Counted from the first letter of the stretch, positions 10,121-23,151 are shown. The stretch: DNA of 64,000 nt from Nocardioidaceae bacterium (GCA_030655315.1 JAURVT010000049.1:1-64000); one strand, 5' to 3'. Notes: generated by a model from the letters alone, not told the origin. Made by a program: numbers and translations.

Positions 10121-11173
10121 TCAGCGCTCGATCCGCTGGGCGTCACGCTTGAACAGCCACGACAGCGACGGCTCGAACACCGGTCGGAACGCGACGGCGA
10201 CCGTGCGGGTCATCAGGACGTGCGCCAGCGCCGCGGCGACCACGGCGGCCCCGACGACGCCGGGCAGCCCGAGCCGGGCCACCGCGTCGAAGGTGCCGGT
10301 GTACACGAGGACGAGCACCACGAAGCCGTGCAGGAGGTACGGGTAGAGCGTGCGCTCGCCCGCGCTGCTGAACCACGCCCGCCGCTGCGGCACCAGGGCG
10401 AGCGCGGACACGGCGAGCACCAGGCCCACCGCGAGCAGCAGCGCCCGGATCGCGGCGCCCTCGAGCGGCCCGGTCGAGAGCGGTGCCTCGGAGTACCCGT
10501 CGCGGAAGTACAGCCAGCTGATCGTCCACCCGTCGGAGAACACCTGGCACACCACGAACGCGACGACGAGCGACACGACGGCGCCGGCGCGGACGGCCGG
10601 CTGGACGAGCCGGTCGAAGTGCTGCTTGGTCAGGTACAGCCCCGCGACGTAGAACGGCAGGAAGCCGATGACCTGGGGGATGCCCAGGACGTCGCCGACC
10701 GGGACCATGCCGCCCAGCAGGGAGACGGCCACGGCGACGGCGACCGGCCAGCGCACCGCCAGCCAGATCGGCGTCGTCAGCCGCCAGATGAACAGCGCGG
10801 CGATGAACCAGGTCAGCCACTCGGGCTCGAGCACGTGCAGGCGCACGGGCTCGCCAGCGAGCAGTGCTTCGGTCACCTCGAGCCCGGTCTCGACCAGCAG
10901 GTACGGCACCACCAGCGTGCTGACCATCCGGCGGACCTGGCGGGCGTCGCCCGTGTGGCGCCGCGCGGTGTAGCCCGACACCAGGACGAACACCGGCATG
11001 TGGAACAGGTAGAGGAACGTGTACGCCGCCCGCACCCCCGGCACGTCCTGCAGGTGGGTGAGGAAGTGGCCGACCACCACGAGCAGCATCACCCAGTAGC
11101 GCGCGTTGTCGAGGAACGGGTCGCGGGACCGGACGGGTGGCGTCACCGGGACGACGGGCAGGGCGGTGGTCAT
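10121..11173 (-). CDS. Integral membrane acyltransferase, acyltransferase-3 family (paralogue 1)
   Basis: 350 residues and about ten membrane segments, first gene of a two-gene minus-strand pair. It carries RDPFLDNARYWVMLLVVVGH and FHMPVFVLVSGYTARR near the N-terminus, WFIAALFIWRLTTPIW mid-protein and ERTLYPYLLHGFVV near the C-terminus, all shared with the next gene. This is the acyltransferase-3 fold used for O-acetylation of surface polysaccharides or lipids. Relative to paralogue 2 it differs mostly in loops and in the last 40 residues. The target cannot be predicted: no glycosyltransferase or polysaccharide locus lies nearby. Confidence 0.75.
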   Translation of the reverse strand: MTTALPVVPVTPPVRSRDPFLDNARYWVMLLVVVGHFLTHLQDVPGVRAAYTFLYLFHMPVFVLVSGYTARRHTGDARQVRRMVSTLVVPYLLVETGLEVTEALLAGEPVRLHVLEPEWLTWFIAALFIWRLTTPIWLAVRWPVAVAVAVSLLGGMVPVGDVLGIPQVIGFLPFYVAGLYLTKQHFDRLVQPAVRAGAVVSLVVAFVVCQVFSDGWTISWLYFRDGYSEAPLSTGPLEGAAIRALLLAVGLVLAVSALALVPQRRAWFSSAGERTLYPYLLHGFVVLVLVYTGTFDAVARLGLPGVVGAAVVAAALAHVLMTRTVAVAFRPVFEPSLSWLFKRDAQRIER

Positions 11174-11201
11174 CGGACGATCGCGCGGGGCGGGCCCGGT
11201 G

Positions 11202-12371
11202 TCAGCTCGACGGCGGGGAGTAGAAGAGCGCCACGTAGTTGCCGCGGCCCGACTGGATGTAGGTCGCCGTCACCTGCAGACCGCGCGTCTGGGTCTGCGC
11301 GGTGTAGGTCGTGCTGATCTCGTTGCGGTCCTCGACGATGTCCTGCGTCGGCGCGCCGGCGTCGCTGAAGGGCAGCACGTACGAGCGCGCGATGGCGTCG
11401 GCGTTGATGTCGCGGTCGGCGACCATGATCGCGAACCCGGGGACGTAACCGCTGAGCAGCAGCGTGGTGTCGGGCCGCACCGTCCACTGGTCGTTCAGCA
11501 GCGGCGAGCCGGGCGTCGCGGGGGCCGTGGTGGACGGCTCGACGAACGCGCCCTCCACCGCCGGCGCGGGGCTCGGGGTGACCGCGGGGGACGGCGTCAC
11601 GCTGGGGGTCGGGTCGTCGGACTCGATCTGCGTCGGGTCGGCGGTGTTCTGGAGGGTCACGGTCATCACCGGACGGCCCTGGGCGCCCGGGGGAGCGGTG
11701 CCGGTGGCGACCTGGCCGGGGTCGACCGAGAGGACGACCCGCAGCTGCTGGTCGTCGCTGGTGACGCCCTCCTGGGTCAGGGAGCAACCGGTGTAGACCT
11801 CGTTCTCGGCCCGGCAGTACGACGACCACGTGGCCGGGTCGATGCCGTTGTCGGGCAGCACCGACGCGAGCTGCGCCAGCACCTCCTGCAGGACCTCGCC
11901 CGGCTCGCCGTCGATGCGCAGCAGCGCCGTGGTGATGTCGGCCGGCGGCGGCTCCTCCAGCTCGGAGAAGCTGTCCTGGCTCGGGCTGGGTGACGGGCTC
12001 GGCGTCTCGGTGGGCTCGGTCTCGCCGTTCTCGGCCCGCTGCCGGGCCTCCTCGGCCTCGCGCTCCTGGCGCGCCTCCTCCAGCTGGCCCTGGTAGGCCG
12101 CGATGAGGCGCGGGCTGCGCTTGCGCACCAGCGGCCCGAGCTGCGTGGTGCCGTCCGGCACCGACAGCCCGTAGCCGAGGGGGCTCTCGGTCGCGGTCTC
12201 GTGCTGGGCGACGGTGCCGTCCGTGGCCTCGCTCGTGGGGCCGGTGGGCCCGGGAGCGGGGTCGGCCCCGCTGCTGCAGGCGGCGAGGCCGCCCGCGAGG
12301 GCGACCACCAGGGCGAGCGTGCCGGCACGTCGGCCCAGGACACGCCGCAGGGGCGTCCGAGACTGGCGCAT
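11202..12371 (-). CDS. Secreted lipoprotein of unknown function
   Basis: 389 residues from an ATG preceded by GGAGGGA; an ATG eleven codons further upstream is less favoured. The basic start (MRQSRTPLRRVLGRR) and hydrophobic stretch end in the lipobox LAAC with Cys32, so it should be lipid-anchored outside the membrane. Residues around 100-130 are strongly charged (Glu/Arg), followed by a low-complexity Pro-Ser linker (PSPSPSPS). A second Pro/Ser/Thr linker precedes a C-terminal domain. That domain and the middle domain (TTALLRIDGEPGEVLQEVL) match no family that I recognise. It lies upstream of the acyltransferase pair on the same strand and may be co-transcribed. Confidence 0.7.
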   Translation of the reverse strand: MRQSRTPLRRVLGRRAGTLALVVALAGGLAACSSGADPAPGPTGPTSEATDGTVAQHETATESPLGYGLSVPDGTTQLGPLVRKRSPRLIAAYQGQLEEARQEREAEEARQRAENGETEPTETPSPSPSPSQDSFSELEEPPPADITTALLRIDGEPGEVLQEVLAQLASVLPDNGIDPATWSSYCRAENEVYTGCSLTQEGVTSDDQQLRVVLSVDPGQVATGTAPPGAQGRPVMTVTLQNTADPTQIESDDPTPSVTPSPAVTPSPAPAVEGAFVEPSTTAPATPGSPLLNDQWTVRPDTTLLLSGYVPGFAIMVADRDINADAIARSYVLPFSDAGAPTQDIVEDRNEISTTYTAQTQTRGLQVTATYIQSGRGNYVALFYSPPSS

Positions 12372-12534
12372 GGTCCCTCCGGGGGTGTCGTTCGACGGCT
12401 GCACCCCAAAGACTAGGGGGTGCGTGACCGTGCGGAGCCCGGTCCGACGGGCACGGCGTGCGGGCGTGGGCGCACCGCGACCGGCGGCCTCACCCTAGAG
12501 CAACGTGCGGGAAACGTGCGCGCGTGCCCGGCGG

Positions 12535-12540
12535 TACCGT
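12535..12540 (+). promoter_or_regulatory. Possible -10 box for the alcohol dehydrogenase-family gene
   Basis: TACCGT lies 30 nt upstream of the GTG start, leaving a short leader with an AGGAGG ribosome-binding site. No convincing -35 box was found. Confidence 0.35.
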
Positions 12541-12570
12541 GGCCTGCGTCACCACCACCCAGGAGGCCCC

Positions 12571-13875
12571 GTGACCATCACCGCCGGCTCGACCGACACC
12601 GCCGCAGGCACCGAGACCGTGTTCACCTACGGCGCCCCCCAGCTCAAGTTCGGCGTCGGGGCGAGCCAGGAGGTCGGTCACGACCTCGCCACGCTGGGCG
12701 CCCGCCGGGTGCTCGTCGTCTCCGACCCGTCCATCGAGGCGTCGGGGACGCTGCAGCAGGTGCTGGACGCGGTGGCGGCCGCGGGTCTCGAGAGCGTCGT
12801 CTACGCGCGCTCACGCGTCGAGCCGACCGACGAGAGCCTCGCCGACGCGGTCGACTTCGGCCGGGCGAACGGTCCGTACGACGCCGTCCTGGCCGTCGGC
12901 GGCGGGTCCTCGATCGACACCGCCAAGGCCGTCAACCTGCTCTGCACCAACGAGGGCGAGCTGATGGACTACGTCAACGCCCCGGTAGGCGGGGGACGGG
13001 CCCCGTCCTCGGCGCTGCTGCCGTTCGTCGCCGTCCCCACCACCACGGGCACCGGCAGCGAGAGCACCACCATCTGCGTGCTCGACGTGCTGGCCCAGCA
13101 CGTCAAGACCGGCATCAGCCACCCGCGGCTGCGTCCGACGCTCGCGGTCGTCGACCCGCTGCTCACGCTCACCCAGCCGGCAGGCGTCACGGCGGCCGCA
13201 GGGATGGACATCCTGTGCCACGCCCTCGAGAGCTACACCGCGCGTCCGTTCACGTCCTACCCCCGCAAGCAGGCGCAGGACCGGGTGCCGTACTGCGGCG
13301 CCAACCCCGTCTCGGACCTGTGGGCCGAGAAGGCCCTCGCGCTGCTCTCGACCGCGTTCCGCCGCTCGGTCACCCACGGGGACGACCTGCAGGCGCGGAC
13401 CGACATGTCGCTCGCGGCCACGGTCGCGGGCATGGGGTTCGGCAACGCCGGCGTCCACATCCCGCACGCGAACGCCTACCCGATCGCCGGCCAGGTCCGG
13501 GACTTCCACCCCGCGGACTACCCGGGCGACGAGGCGATGGTGCCGCACGGCATGGCGGTGTCGCTGACGGCGCCCGAGGCCTTCCGGTTCACCTTCGAGG
13601 CCTCGCCGGAGCGGCACCTGCGCGCGGCCGACCTGCTCGAGCCGGGCGGCGAGCGCCCGTCCGACCCCGCCGACGTCCTGCCCGCGGTGCTCACCCGCCT
13701 GATGCGCGACGTCGGCCTGCCGTCGGGCATCGGCGCCGTGGGCTTCGGGGAGTCCGACGTCCCGGCGCTGGTGGAGGGCGCGCTCAAGCAGCAGCGCCTG
13801 CTCGCGACCGCCCCGCGCGAGGTCGACGCCGACGCCGCGGCGGCGATCCTGACCGCCTCGGTCGAGCTCTGGTGA
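12571..13875 (+). CDS. Iron-containing alcohol dehydrogenase family, hydroxyacid-oxoacid transhydrogenase type
   Basis: 434 residues from GTG, four bases after AGGAGG. The N-terminal half has GGGSSIDTAKAVN and PTTTGTGSE, the nucleotide-binding motifs of group III (iron) alcohol dehydrogenases. The metal ligands are the Asp and His of AGMDILCHALES and the two His of GVHIPHANAYPIAG. The wide spacing, the PYCGANPVSDLW insertion and the tail resemble hydroxyacid-oxoacid transhydrogenases (ADHFE1-like), which couple 4-hydroxybutyrate oxidation to 2-oxoglutarate reduction. The subfamily call is from pattern memory; a plain NAD-dependent dehydrogenase remains possible. It is monocistronic by appearance. 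Confidence 0.75.
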   Translation: MTITAGSTDTAAGTETVFTYGAPQLKFGVGASQEVGHDLATLGARRVLVVSDPSIEASGTLQQVLDAVAAAGLESVVYARSRVEPTDESLADAVDFGRANGPYDAVLAVGGGSSIDTAKAVNLLCTNEGELMDYVNAPVGGGRAPSSALLPFVAVPTTTGTGSESTTICVLDVLAQHVKTGISHPRLRPTLAVVDPLLTLTQPAGVTAAAGMDILCHALESYTARPFTSYPRKQAQDRVPYCGANPVSDLWAEKALALLSTAFRRSVTHGDDLQARTDMSLAATVAGMGFGNAGVHIPHANAYPIAGQVRDFHPADYPGDEAMVPHGMAVSLTAPEAFRFTFEASPERHLRAADLLEPGGERPSDPADVLPAVLTRLMRDVGLPSGIGAVGFGESDVPALVEGALKQQRLLATAPREVDADAAAAILTASVELW

Positions 13876-13927
13876 CCCGCCGCGCACCACGTCCGGGGCC
13901 GCGAGGCAAGCACCGAGCCCCCGCGTT

Positions 13928-13956
13928 TTGACCCTTCCTGGCCACGCGGGTAGTCT
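13928..13956 (+). promoter_or_regulatory. str operon promoter
   Basis: TTGACC (13928-13933), a 17-nt spacer and TAGTCT (13951-13956): a near-ideal vegetative promoter giving a leader of about 155 nt before rpsL. The leader can pair CCGGGC with GCCCGG downstream, but no riboswitch was recognised. Confidence 0.75.
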
Positions 13957-14118
13957 TGATCCTTGTGCCCGGGCCGCATCGGCCCTCGCACTGCTTCGCG
14001 CGTGCCCGGTCGTGTATCGGAACCATGCGTCCCGAGCTTTCAAGACCCGGCAGATGCCCGTCGCCTCCGTGACGAACAGCGCTGCCACCACCACGCCGGA
14101 CGATAGAAAGAAGTGCTC

Positions 14119-14493
14119 GTGCCCACGATCCAGCAGCTGGTCCGCAAGGGCCGTCAGGACAAGCTGGCCAAGCCCAAGACGCCTGCGCTCAAGGGTTCGC
14201 CGCAGCGCCGTGGCGTCTGCACCCGCGTCTACACCACGACGCCGCGCAAGCCCAACTCGGCGCTGCGCAAGGTGGCCCGCGTCAAGCTGAGCAGCGGCAT
14301 CGAGGTCACGGCCTACATCCCCGGCGTGGGTCACAACCTGCAGGAGCACTCGATCGTCCTGGTGCGCGGTGGCCGCGTGAAGGACCTCCCGGGTGTCCGC
14401 TACCAGATCATCCGCGGCTCGCTCGACACCCAGGGCGTCAAGAACCGCAAGCAGGCTCGCAGCCGTTACGGCGCGAAGAAGGAGAAGAGCTGA
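14119..14493 (+). CDS. rpsL: Ribosomal protein S12
   Basis: S12 of the 30S decoding centre, 124 residues from the second of two in-frame GTGs; this start gives the canonical [12 protein letters not shown] and lies about six bases after AGAAAGAAG. The conserved loop reads [13 protein letters not shown], so residue 43 is Arg (codon CGC at 14245-14247) where most bacteria, including Mycobacterium tuberculosis, have Lys. K43R is a classical streptomycin-resistance substitution, so natural resistance is predicted. The second resistance loop, [12 protein letters not shown], has the usual Lys. It overlaps rpsG by one base. Confidence 0.98.
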   Translation: MPTIQQLVRKGRQDKLAKPKTPALKGSPQRRGVCTRVYTTTPRKPNSALRKVARVKLSSGIEVTAYIPGVGHNLQEHSIVLVRGGRVKDLPGVRYQIIRGSLDTQGVKNRKQARSRYGAKKEKS

Positions 14494-14963
14494 TGCCGCG
14501 CAAGGGACCCGCCCCGCGTCGACCCATCGAGATCGACCCGGTCTACTCCAGCACCCTGGTCACGCAGCTGATCAACAAGGTGCTCGAGGACGGCAAGAAG
14601 GCCGTCGCCCAGCGCATCGTCTACACGGCGATGAAGGGCGCGCAGGACAAGAGCGGCACCGACCCGGTCGTCACGCTCAAGCGGGCGCTCGACAACGTCA
14701 AGCCGACCCTCGAGGTCAAGAGCCGCCGCGTCGGCGGTGCGACCTACCAGGTGCCGATCGAGGTGCGCGCCACCCGCGCGAACACCCTCGCCCTGCGCTG
14801 GCTCGTCAAGTACTCCTCGGAGCGCCGCGAGAAGACCATGGCCGAGCGCCTCATGAACGAGCTGCTCGACGCCTCCAACGGTCTCGGCGGCAGCGTCAAG
14901 AAGCGCGAGGACACGCACAAGATGGCCGAAGCCAACAAGGCGTTCGCCCACTACCGCTGGTGA
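14493..14963 (+). CDS. rpsG: Ribosomal protein S7
   Basis: S7 nucleates the 30S head and contacts E-site tRNA; 156 residues, the normal length. It opens [20 protein letters not shown] and has the conserved [23 protein letters not shown] block and a C-terminal [20 protein letters not shown]. The TGATG overlap with rpsL implies translational coupling. A GC-rich hairpin (CCCGCCC, loop, GGGCGGG at 14970-14988) lies in the gap to fusA. Confidence 0.98.
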   Translation: MPRKGPAPRRPIEIDPVYSSTLVTQLINKVLEDGKKAVAQRIVYTAMKGAQDKSGTDPVVTLKRALDNVKPTLEVKSRRVGGATYQVPIEVRATRANTLALRWLVKYSSERREKTMAERLMNELLDASNGLGGSVKKREDTHKMAEANKAFAHYRW

Positions 14964-15047
14964 CACCTCCCCGCCCGGACCGGGCGGGAACCCCGGCTCC
15001 GGCCGGTTCCAGCACACCACTCTCGACAGCAAGGGAAGTCACTCAAG

Positions 15048-17165
<2,118 letters not shown>

Positions 17166-17172
17166 CCCTGCC

Positions 17173-17196
17173 GGCCACCCTGCACCTAGGGTGGCC
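17173..17196 (+). terminator. Hairpin between fusA and tuf
   Basis: GGCCACCC (17173-17180), loop TGCACCTA, GGGTGGCC (17189-17196). A stem of 8 bp without a T-tract could reduce read-through or stabilise fusA mRNA, with tuf being expressed more strongly. Confidence 0.4.
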
Positions 17197-17243
17197 CCAG
17201 GGGTACGACCCGTTCACATTTCATACATCCAGGAGGAGCCCCA

Positions 17244-18437
<1,194 letters not shown>

Positions 18438-18478
18438 CGCTGCTCAATCAGTGATGCGGACCTAGGTCTGCAGCACGC

Positions 18479-18517
18479 ACGAAGCCCCCTCCCGCCCCAG
18501 GCGGGAGGGGGCTTCGT
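18479..18517 (+). terminator. str operon terminator
   Basis: A 17-bp perfect stem, ACGAAGCCCCCTCCCGC (18479-18495) with its complement (18501-18517), loop CCCAG, 41 nt after the tuf stop. Confidence 0.9.
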
Positions 18518-18601
18518 CGTTCCCGGGCGAGCTGGGCGGGCAGCCCCGGCCGGTCCACCCGACGACGGGCACCGTTCCCGTCCCAGATGCTGGCGGGCGG
18601 A

Positions 18602-18630
18602 TCGGCAGACATATGCGCGTTCCCTAATAT
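18602..18630 (+). promoter_or_regulatory. Promoter of the cation-efflux gene, apparently leaderless
   Basis: TCGGCA (18602-18607), a 17-nt spacer and TAATAT (18625-18630). The ATG follows seven bases later, so transcription should start at or next to the start codon. ATGCGC and GCGCAT flank the -10 box as a dyad (15-nt centre) and could bind a metal-sensing repressor; this last point is speculative. Confidence 0.55.
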
Positions 18631-18637
18631 GGAGCGC

Positions 18638-19552
18638 ATGGGACACGACCACGCGCACGGCGCCTCGAGCGCGCACCGGGGACGGCTGGCGCTGGTCCTG
18701 GCGCTGACGCTGGTGGTGCTGGTGGTGGAGGTCGTCGCCGCGGCGGTGACGGGCAGCCTGGCGCTGCTCGCCGACGCCGGGCACATGGCCAGCGACGCGG
18801 GCGGCATCGCGCTCGCGCTGGCCGCCATCGCCGTGGGACGCCGGGGCGGGGGACCGGGGTCCCGCCGCTCGTTCGGCAACCACCGGACCGAGATCCTCGC
18901 GGCCGCCGTGAACGGCGCGGTGCTGCTCGGCATCGCGGTCTGGGTGGTGGTCAGCGCCGTGCGCCGTCTCGATGACGCGCCAGACGTCGACGGACCGCTG
19001 ATGCTGGCCGCCGGCGTGCTCGGCCTCGTGGCCAACCTGATGGGCCTGTGGTTGCTGAGCCCGGGGGCGGGGGAGAGCCTGAACGTGCGTGGCGCCTACC
19101 TCGAGGTGCTCGGGGACGCGCTGGGCTCGGTCGCGGTGATCGTGGCCGCCGTGGTCATCTCGCTGACCGGCTGGGCCCTCGCCGACCCGCTCGCCTCCCT
19201 GGCGATCGCGGTGCTCATCGTGCCGCGGGCGATCTCGCTCCTGCGTGACGTGGGGGAGGTGCTGCTGGAGTCGACCCCGCGCCACGTCGACCTGGCCGAG
19301 CTGCGCGACCACATCGTCACGACCCCGGGCGTCGCCGACGTGCACGACCTCCACGTCTGGACGATCACGTCGGGCATGCCGGTGATGTCGGCGCACGTGG
19401 TGGTCGAGGACGACGTCCACGACCTCGACGCGGCGCACGCCGTGCTGGACCGCCTCCGCGGCTGCCTGGCCGACCACTTCGACGTCGCTCACTCGACCTT
19501 CCAGATCGAGCCGGCGGGCCACCTCGGCACCGAGACGCACGTGCACCACTGA
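18638..19552 (+). CDS. Cation diffusion facilitator (CDF) metal efflux transporter
   Basis: 304 residues from the ATG placed at the predicted transcription start; GGAG also precedes it. The N-terminus is His-rich (MGHDHAHG) and the C-terminus ends THVHH. Six membrane helices are followed by a cytoplasmic ferredoxin-like domain. The transport site has His49 and Asp53 in TM2 (GHMASD) and Glu156 and Asp160 in TM5 (LEVLGD). ExxxD replaces the HxxxD of classical zinc exporters in TM5, so metal preference is uncertain, though zinc is the default guess. It stands alone between the str and S10 operons. Confidence 0.85.
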   Translation: MGHDHAHGASSAHRGRLALVLALTLVVLVVEVVAAAVTGSLALLADAGHMASDAGGIALALAAIAVGRRGGGPGSRRSFGNHRTEILAAAVNGAVLLGIAVWVVVSAVRRLDDAPDVDGPLMLAAGVLGLVANLMGLWLLSPGAGESLNVRGAYLEVLGDALGSVAVIVAAVVISLTGWALADPLASLAIAVLIVPRAISLLRDVGEVLLESTPRHVDLAELRDHIVTTPGVADVHDLHVWTITSGMPVMSAHVVVEDDVHDLDAAHAVLDRLRGCLADHFDVAHSTFQIEPAGHLGTETHVHH

Positions 19553-19885
19553 CCCGGTCCGGCCCTGATTTGTGTTCCGCGGCAGACCTCTGTCAGACTA
19601 GTGCGGTTGCTCCGGCGGGACTGCCGGGGTCGCTGTTGGTCGGTCGGCCGGCATCGAACTTCTTCACGGAAGTGCTGGTGCGGAGGTCGCCCTGATGGCA
19701 CCACGGTCCCGCTCGACCCGAGAAGATGTCGGGTCCGACGATCCAACTCGAGAATGCGTGTCACTCACCGCCCTGCGGTCCGTGCGACACGCCCGACCTC
19801 GGGGGTCGTGCGGAGAGCAGCCGATCGTCCCCGACCCGGGGCCGATCGAGGACAGGCAGGACGAAGAGAAGGACGAAGGAAGCCC
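19553..19885 (+). other. S10 operon leader region, no gene
   Basis: A 333-base gap. Below the putative promoter it leaves an untranslated leader of about 280 nt. Several GC-rich segments can pair (for example GACCTCGGGGGTC near 19796-19808), so an autoregulatory target for a ribosomal protein is conceivable, but I see no recognised L4-binding structure. The open frame that continues upstream of rpsJ is not supported by a start site or protein similarity. Confidence 0.4.
19570..19599 (+). promoter_or_regulatory. Possible S10 operon promoter
   Basis: TTGTGT (19570-19575), an 18-nt spacer and CAGACT (19594-19599). The -35 is identical to that of rpoB P2; the -10 is weak at its first base. Confidence 0.4.
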
Positions 19886-20194
19886 ATGGCGGGACAAAAG
19901 ATCCGCATCCGGCTCAAGGCCTACGACCACGAGGTGATCGACACCTCGGCGCGCAAGATCGTCGACACGGTCACGCGCACTGGTGCCAAGGTCGCGGGTC
20001 CGGTGCCTCTGCCCACGGAGAAGAACGTCTTCTGCGTCATTCGTTCGCCGCACAAGTACAAGGACAGCCGCGAGCACTTCGAGATGCGCACCCACAAGCG
20101 GCTCATCGACATCATCGACCCGACGCCGAAGACCGTCGACTCGCTCATGCGTCTCGACCTTCCTGCCGGCGTCGACATCGAGATCAAGCTCTGA
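19886..20194 (+). CDS. rpsJ: Ribosomal protein S10 (NusE)
   Basis: 102 residues starting [20 protein letters not shown] after GAAGGA. The central [20 protein letters not shown] loop and C-terminal [11 protein letters not shown] are canonical. S10 sits in the 30S head and, as NusE, also joins antitermination complexes. First gene of the S10-spc cluster. Confidence 0.99.
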   Translation: MAGQKIRIRLKAYDHEVIDTSARKIVDTVTRTGAKVAGPVPLPTEKNVFCVIRSPHKYKDSREHFEMRTHKRLIDIIDPTPKTVDSLMRLDLPAGVDIEIKL

Positions 20195-20208
20195 GGATTG
20201 ATGCGCTG

Positions 20209-20892
20209 ATGAGCAACAAGCTGAGCCACCAGAAGGCAGACGTCCGCGGACTGCTCGGTCGCAAGCTGGGCATGACCCAGGCCTGGACCGAGGACAACCG
20301 CGTCGTGCCGGTGACCGTCGTCGCCGCCGACACCAACGTCGTCACCCAGATCCGTACCCAGCCCGTCGACGGCTACGACGCCGTCCAGATCGGCTTCGGC
20401 GAGATCGACGGGCGCAAGGTCACCAAGCCTCGCGCCGGCCACTTCGCCAAGGCGGGCACCACGCCCCGCCGGCACGTGGTCGAGATCCGCACCGACGCCA
20501 CCAGCGGCTTCACGCTGGGCCAGGAGATCACCGCCGACGTGTTCGCCGGCGGCGACATCGTCGACGTCTCGGGCACCAGCAAGGGCAAGGGCTTCGCCGG
20601 TGTCATGAAGCGTCACGGCTTCCACGGCGTCGGCGCCTCCCACGGTGCCCACCGCAACCACCGCAAGCCCGGCTCGATCGGCGGCTGCGCCACCCCGGGT
20701 CGCGTCTTCCCCGGCATGCGCATGGCCGGCCGCATGGGAGCCGACACCGTCACCACGCAGAGCCTGACGATCCACTCGGTCGACGTGGAGAAGGGCCTCA
20801 TCCTGATCAAGGGTGCGGTGCCCGGACCCAAGGGCGGCCTGCTCGTCATCCGCTCGAGCACGAAGAAGTCCGCGAAGGGGGCTGACCAGTGA
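20209..20892 (+). CDS. rplC: Ribosomal protein L3
   Basis: 227 residues. The start ATG gives [26 protein letters not shown]; the ribosome-binding site (GAGGA) is distant, so coupling to rpsJ translation is likely. L3 has the loop [20 protein letters not shown] that reaches toward the peptidyl-transferase centre and the [13 protein letters not shown] block. It overlaps rplD by four bases. Confidence 0.98.
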   Translation: MSNKLSHQKADVRGLLGRKLGMTQAWTEDNRVVPVTVVAADTNVVTQIRTQPVDGYDAVQIGFGEIDGRKVTKPRAGHFAKAGTTPRRHVVEIRTDATSGFTLGQEITADVFAGGDIVDVSGTSKGKGFAGVMKRHGFHGVGASHGAHRNHRKPGSIGGCATPGRVFPGMRMAGRMGADTVTTQSLTIHSVDVEKGLILIKGAVPGPKGGLLVIRSSTKKSAKGADQ

Positions 20893-21701
20893 GCGCCGTC
20901 TCCACCGTCGACGTCGACCTCCCCAAGGAGATCTTCGACGTCCAGGTGAACATCCCGTTGATCCACCAGGTCGTCGTGGCCCAGCAGGCCGCGGCCCGCC
21001 AGGGCACGCACGACACCAAGTCCCGCGGGGAGGTGTCCGGTGGTGGCAAGAAGCCCTACCGCCAGAAGGGCACCGGCCGCGCGCGTCAGGGCTCGATCCG
21101 TGCGCCCCAGTACGTCGGTGGTGGCGTCGTGCACGGCCCCACGCCGCGCTCGTACGACCAGAAGGTCCCCAAGAAGATGAAGGCCGCCGCCCTGCGCGGT
21201 GCCCTCTCGGACCGGGCCCGCACCGGCCGCCTGCACGTCGTCGAGACGTTCGGCATCGACGGGGCGCCCTCCACCCGGGCCGCCGTCGCCGCGCTGCAGA
21301 GCCTCACCACGCGCCAGCGCGTCCTCGTGGTCCTCGACCGCGACGACGCCGTGACGCTGAAGAGCCTGCGCAACGTCCCGGGCCTGCACCTGCTGCCCGT
21401 CGACCAGCTGAACACCTACGACGTCCTCAAGAGCGACGACGTGGTGTTCACCAAGGCCGCCTACGACCTGTTCGTCGAGACGCGCGCCACCTCCGGTGGC
21501 GAGACCGTCAAGCTGAGCGCCGCCGTCATCGACTCCGAGGCCCCCGTGGCCGCGGCGCCGAAGAAGGCCAAGGCCGCCGACGAGGACGCGCCCGCGAAGA
21601 AGCCGGCCAAGAAGGCCACGGCCAAGAAGGCGCCGGCCAAGAAGGCCGCTGCCGACACCGCCGACGACAGCAGCACCGACACCGAGGAGGACGCCAAGTG
21701 A
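20889..21701 (+). CDS. rplD: Ribosomal protein L4 with Lys/Ala-rich tail
   Basis: 270 residues from GTG in a GTGA overlap with rplC. The globular domain and the tunnel-lining loop ([20 protein letters not shown]) are normal. From about residue 215 the protein runs into a low-complexity extension (repeats of KKAPAKK and AKKPAKK, then an acidic [13 protein letters not shown] end), making it about 55 residues longer than usual. Such a tail resembles nucleic-acid-binding extensions of other actinobacterial proteins; its role is unknown. Confidence 0.97.
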   Translation: MSAVSTVDVDLPKEIFDVQVNIPLIHQVVVAQQAAARQGTHDTKSRGEVSGGGKKPYRQKGTGRARQGSIRAPQYVGGGVVHGPTPRSYDQKVPKKMKAAALRGALSDRARTGRLHVVETFGIDGAPSTRAAVAALQSLTTRQRVLVVLDRDDAVTLKSLRNVPGLHLLPVDQLNTYDVLKSDDVVFTKAAYDLFVETRATSGGETVKLSAAVIDSEAPVAAAPKKAKAADEDAPAKKPAKKATAKKAPAKKAAADTADDSSTDTEEDAK

Positions 21702-22003
21702 GCACCCTGCACAAGGACCCGCGCGACGTGCTCCTCGCGCCGGTCGTCTCGGAGAAGAGCTACGGCCTCCTCGACGACAACAAGTACACGTTCGTCGTGC
21801 ACCGCGACAGCAACAAGACCGAGATCAAGATCGCCGTGGAGACCATCTTCGGCGTCAAGGTCACCGCGGTGAACACGATCAACCGCAAGGGCAAGACGCG
21901 TCGCACGAAGAACGGTCTGGGCAAGCGCCCCGACACCAAGCGCGCGATCGTCAGCGTCGTCGAGGGCCAGAGCATCGACATCTTCTCCGCTCCGGGCGCC
22001 TGA
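21698..22003 (+). CDS. rplW: Ribosomal protein L23
   Basis: 101 residues from GTG, overlapping rplD by four bases, after GAGGAGG. It opens [20 protein letters not shown] and contains [22 protein letters not shown]23 sits at the exit tunnel and docks SRP and trigger factor. Confidence 0.98.
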   Translation: MSTLHKDPRDVLLAPVVSEKSYGLLDDNKYTFVVHRDSNKTEIKIAVETIFGVKVTAVNTINRKGKTRRTKNGLGKRPDTKRAIVSVVEGQSIDIFSAPGA

Positions 22004-22028
22004 GGCAGAGAGACCGAGGATCTGACAC

Positions 22029-22856
<828 letters not shown>

Positions 22857-22869
22857 GGATAGGTAAGAG

Positions 22870-23151
22870 ATGCCACGCAGTCTGAAGAAGGGCCCGTTCG
22901 TCGACGGGCACCTGACCAAGAAGGTCGACGCGCAGAACGACGCCGGCACCAAGCACGTGATCAAGACCTGGTCGCGTCGCTCGATGATCGTGCCGACCAT
23001 GATCGGTCACACGATCGCGGTGCACGACGGTCGCAAGCACGTCCCGGTCTTCGTCACCGACGCGATGGTCGGGCACAAGCTCGGCGAGTTCGCGCCGACC
23101 CGCACCTTCCGCGGGCACGAGAAGGACGACCGAAAGGCACGGAGGCGATGA
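22870..23151 (+). CDS. rpsS: Ribosomal protein S19
   Basis: 93 residues, [20 protein letters not shown] start, with the [20 protein letters not shown] core. Head protein of the 30S that contacts S13. Its stop overlaps the rplV start by four bases. Confidence 0.98.
   Translation: MPRSLKKGPFVDGHLTKKVDAQNDAGTKHVIKTWSRRSMIVPTMIGHTIAVHDGRKHVPVFVTDAMVGHKLGEFAPTRTFRGHEKDDRKARRR

Noticed and set aside
12571-13875. Butanol dehydrogenase or lactaldehyde reductase
   Set aside because: The iron-ADH motifs fit broadly, but the insertions and C-terminus look more like hydroxyacid-oxoacid transhydrogenase; left as a family-level call.
13957-14118. Riboswitch or attenuator in the rpsL leader
   Set aside because: Only a short CCGGGC/GCCCGG pairing was seen, with no known aptamer pattern or terminator-antiterminator pair.
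19601-19885. N-terminal extension of S10
   Set aside because: The canonical start [10 protein letters not shown] has a ribosome-binding site, and the upstream translation is Arg/Cys-rich without similarity to S10.
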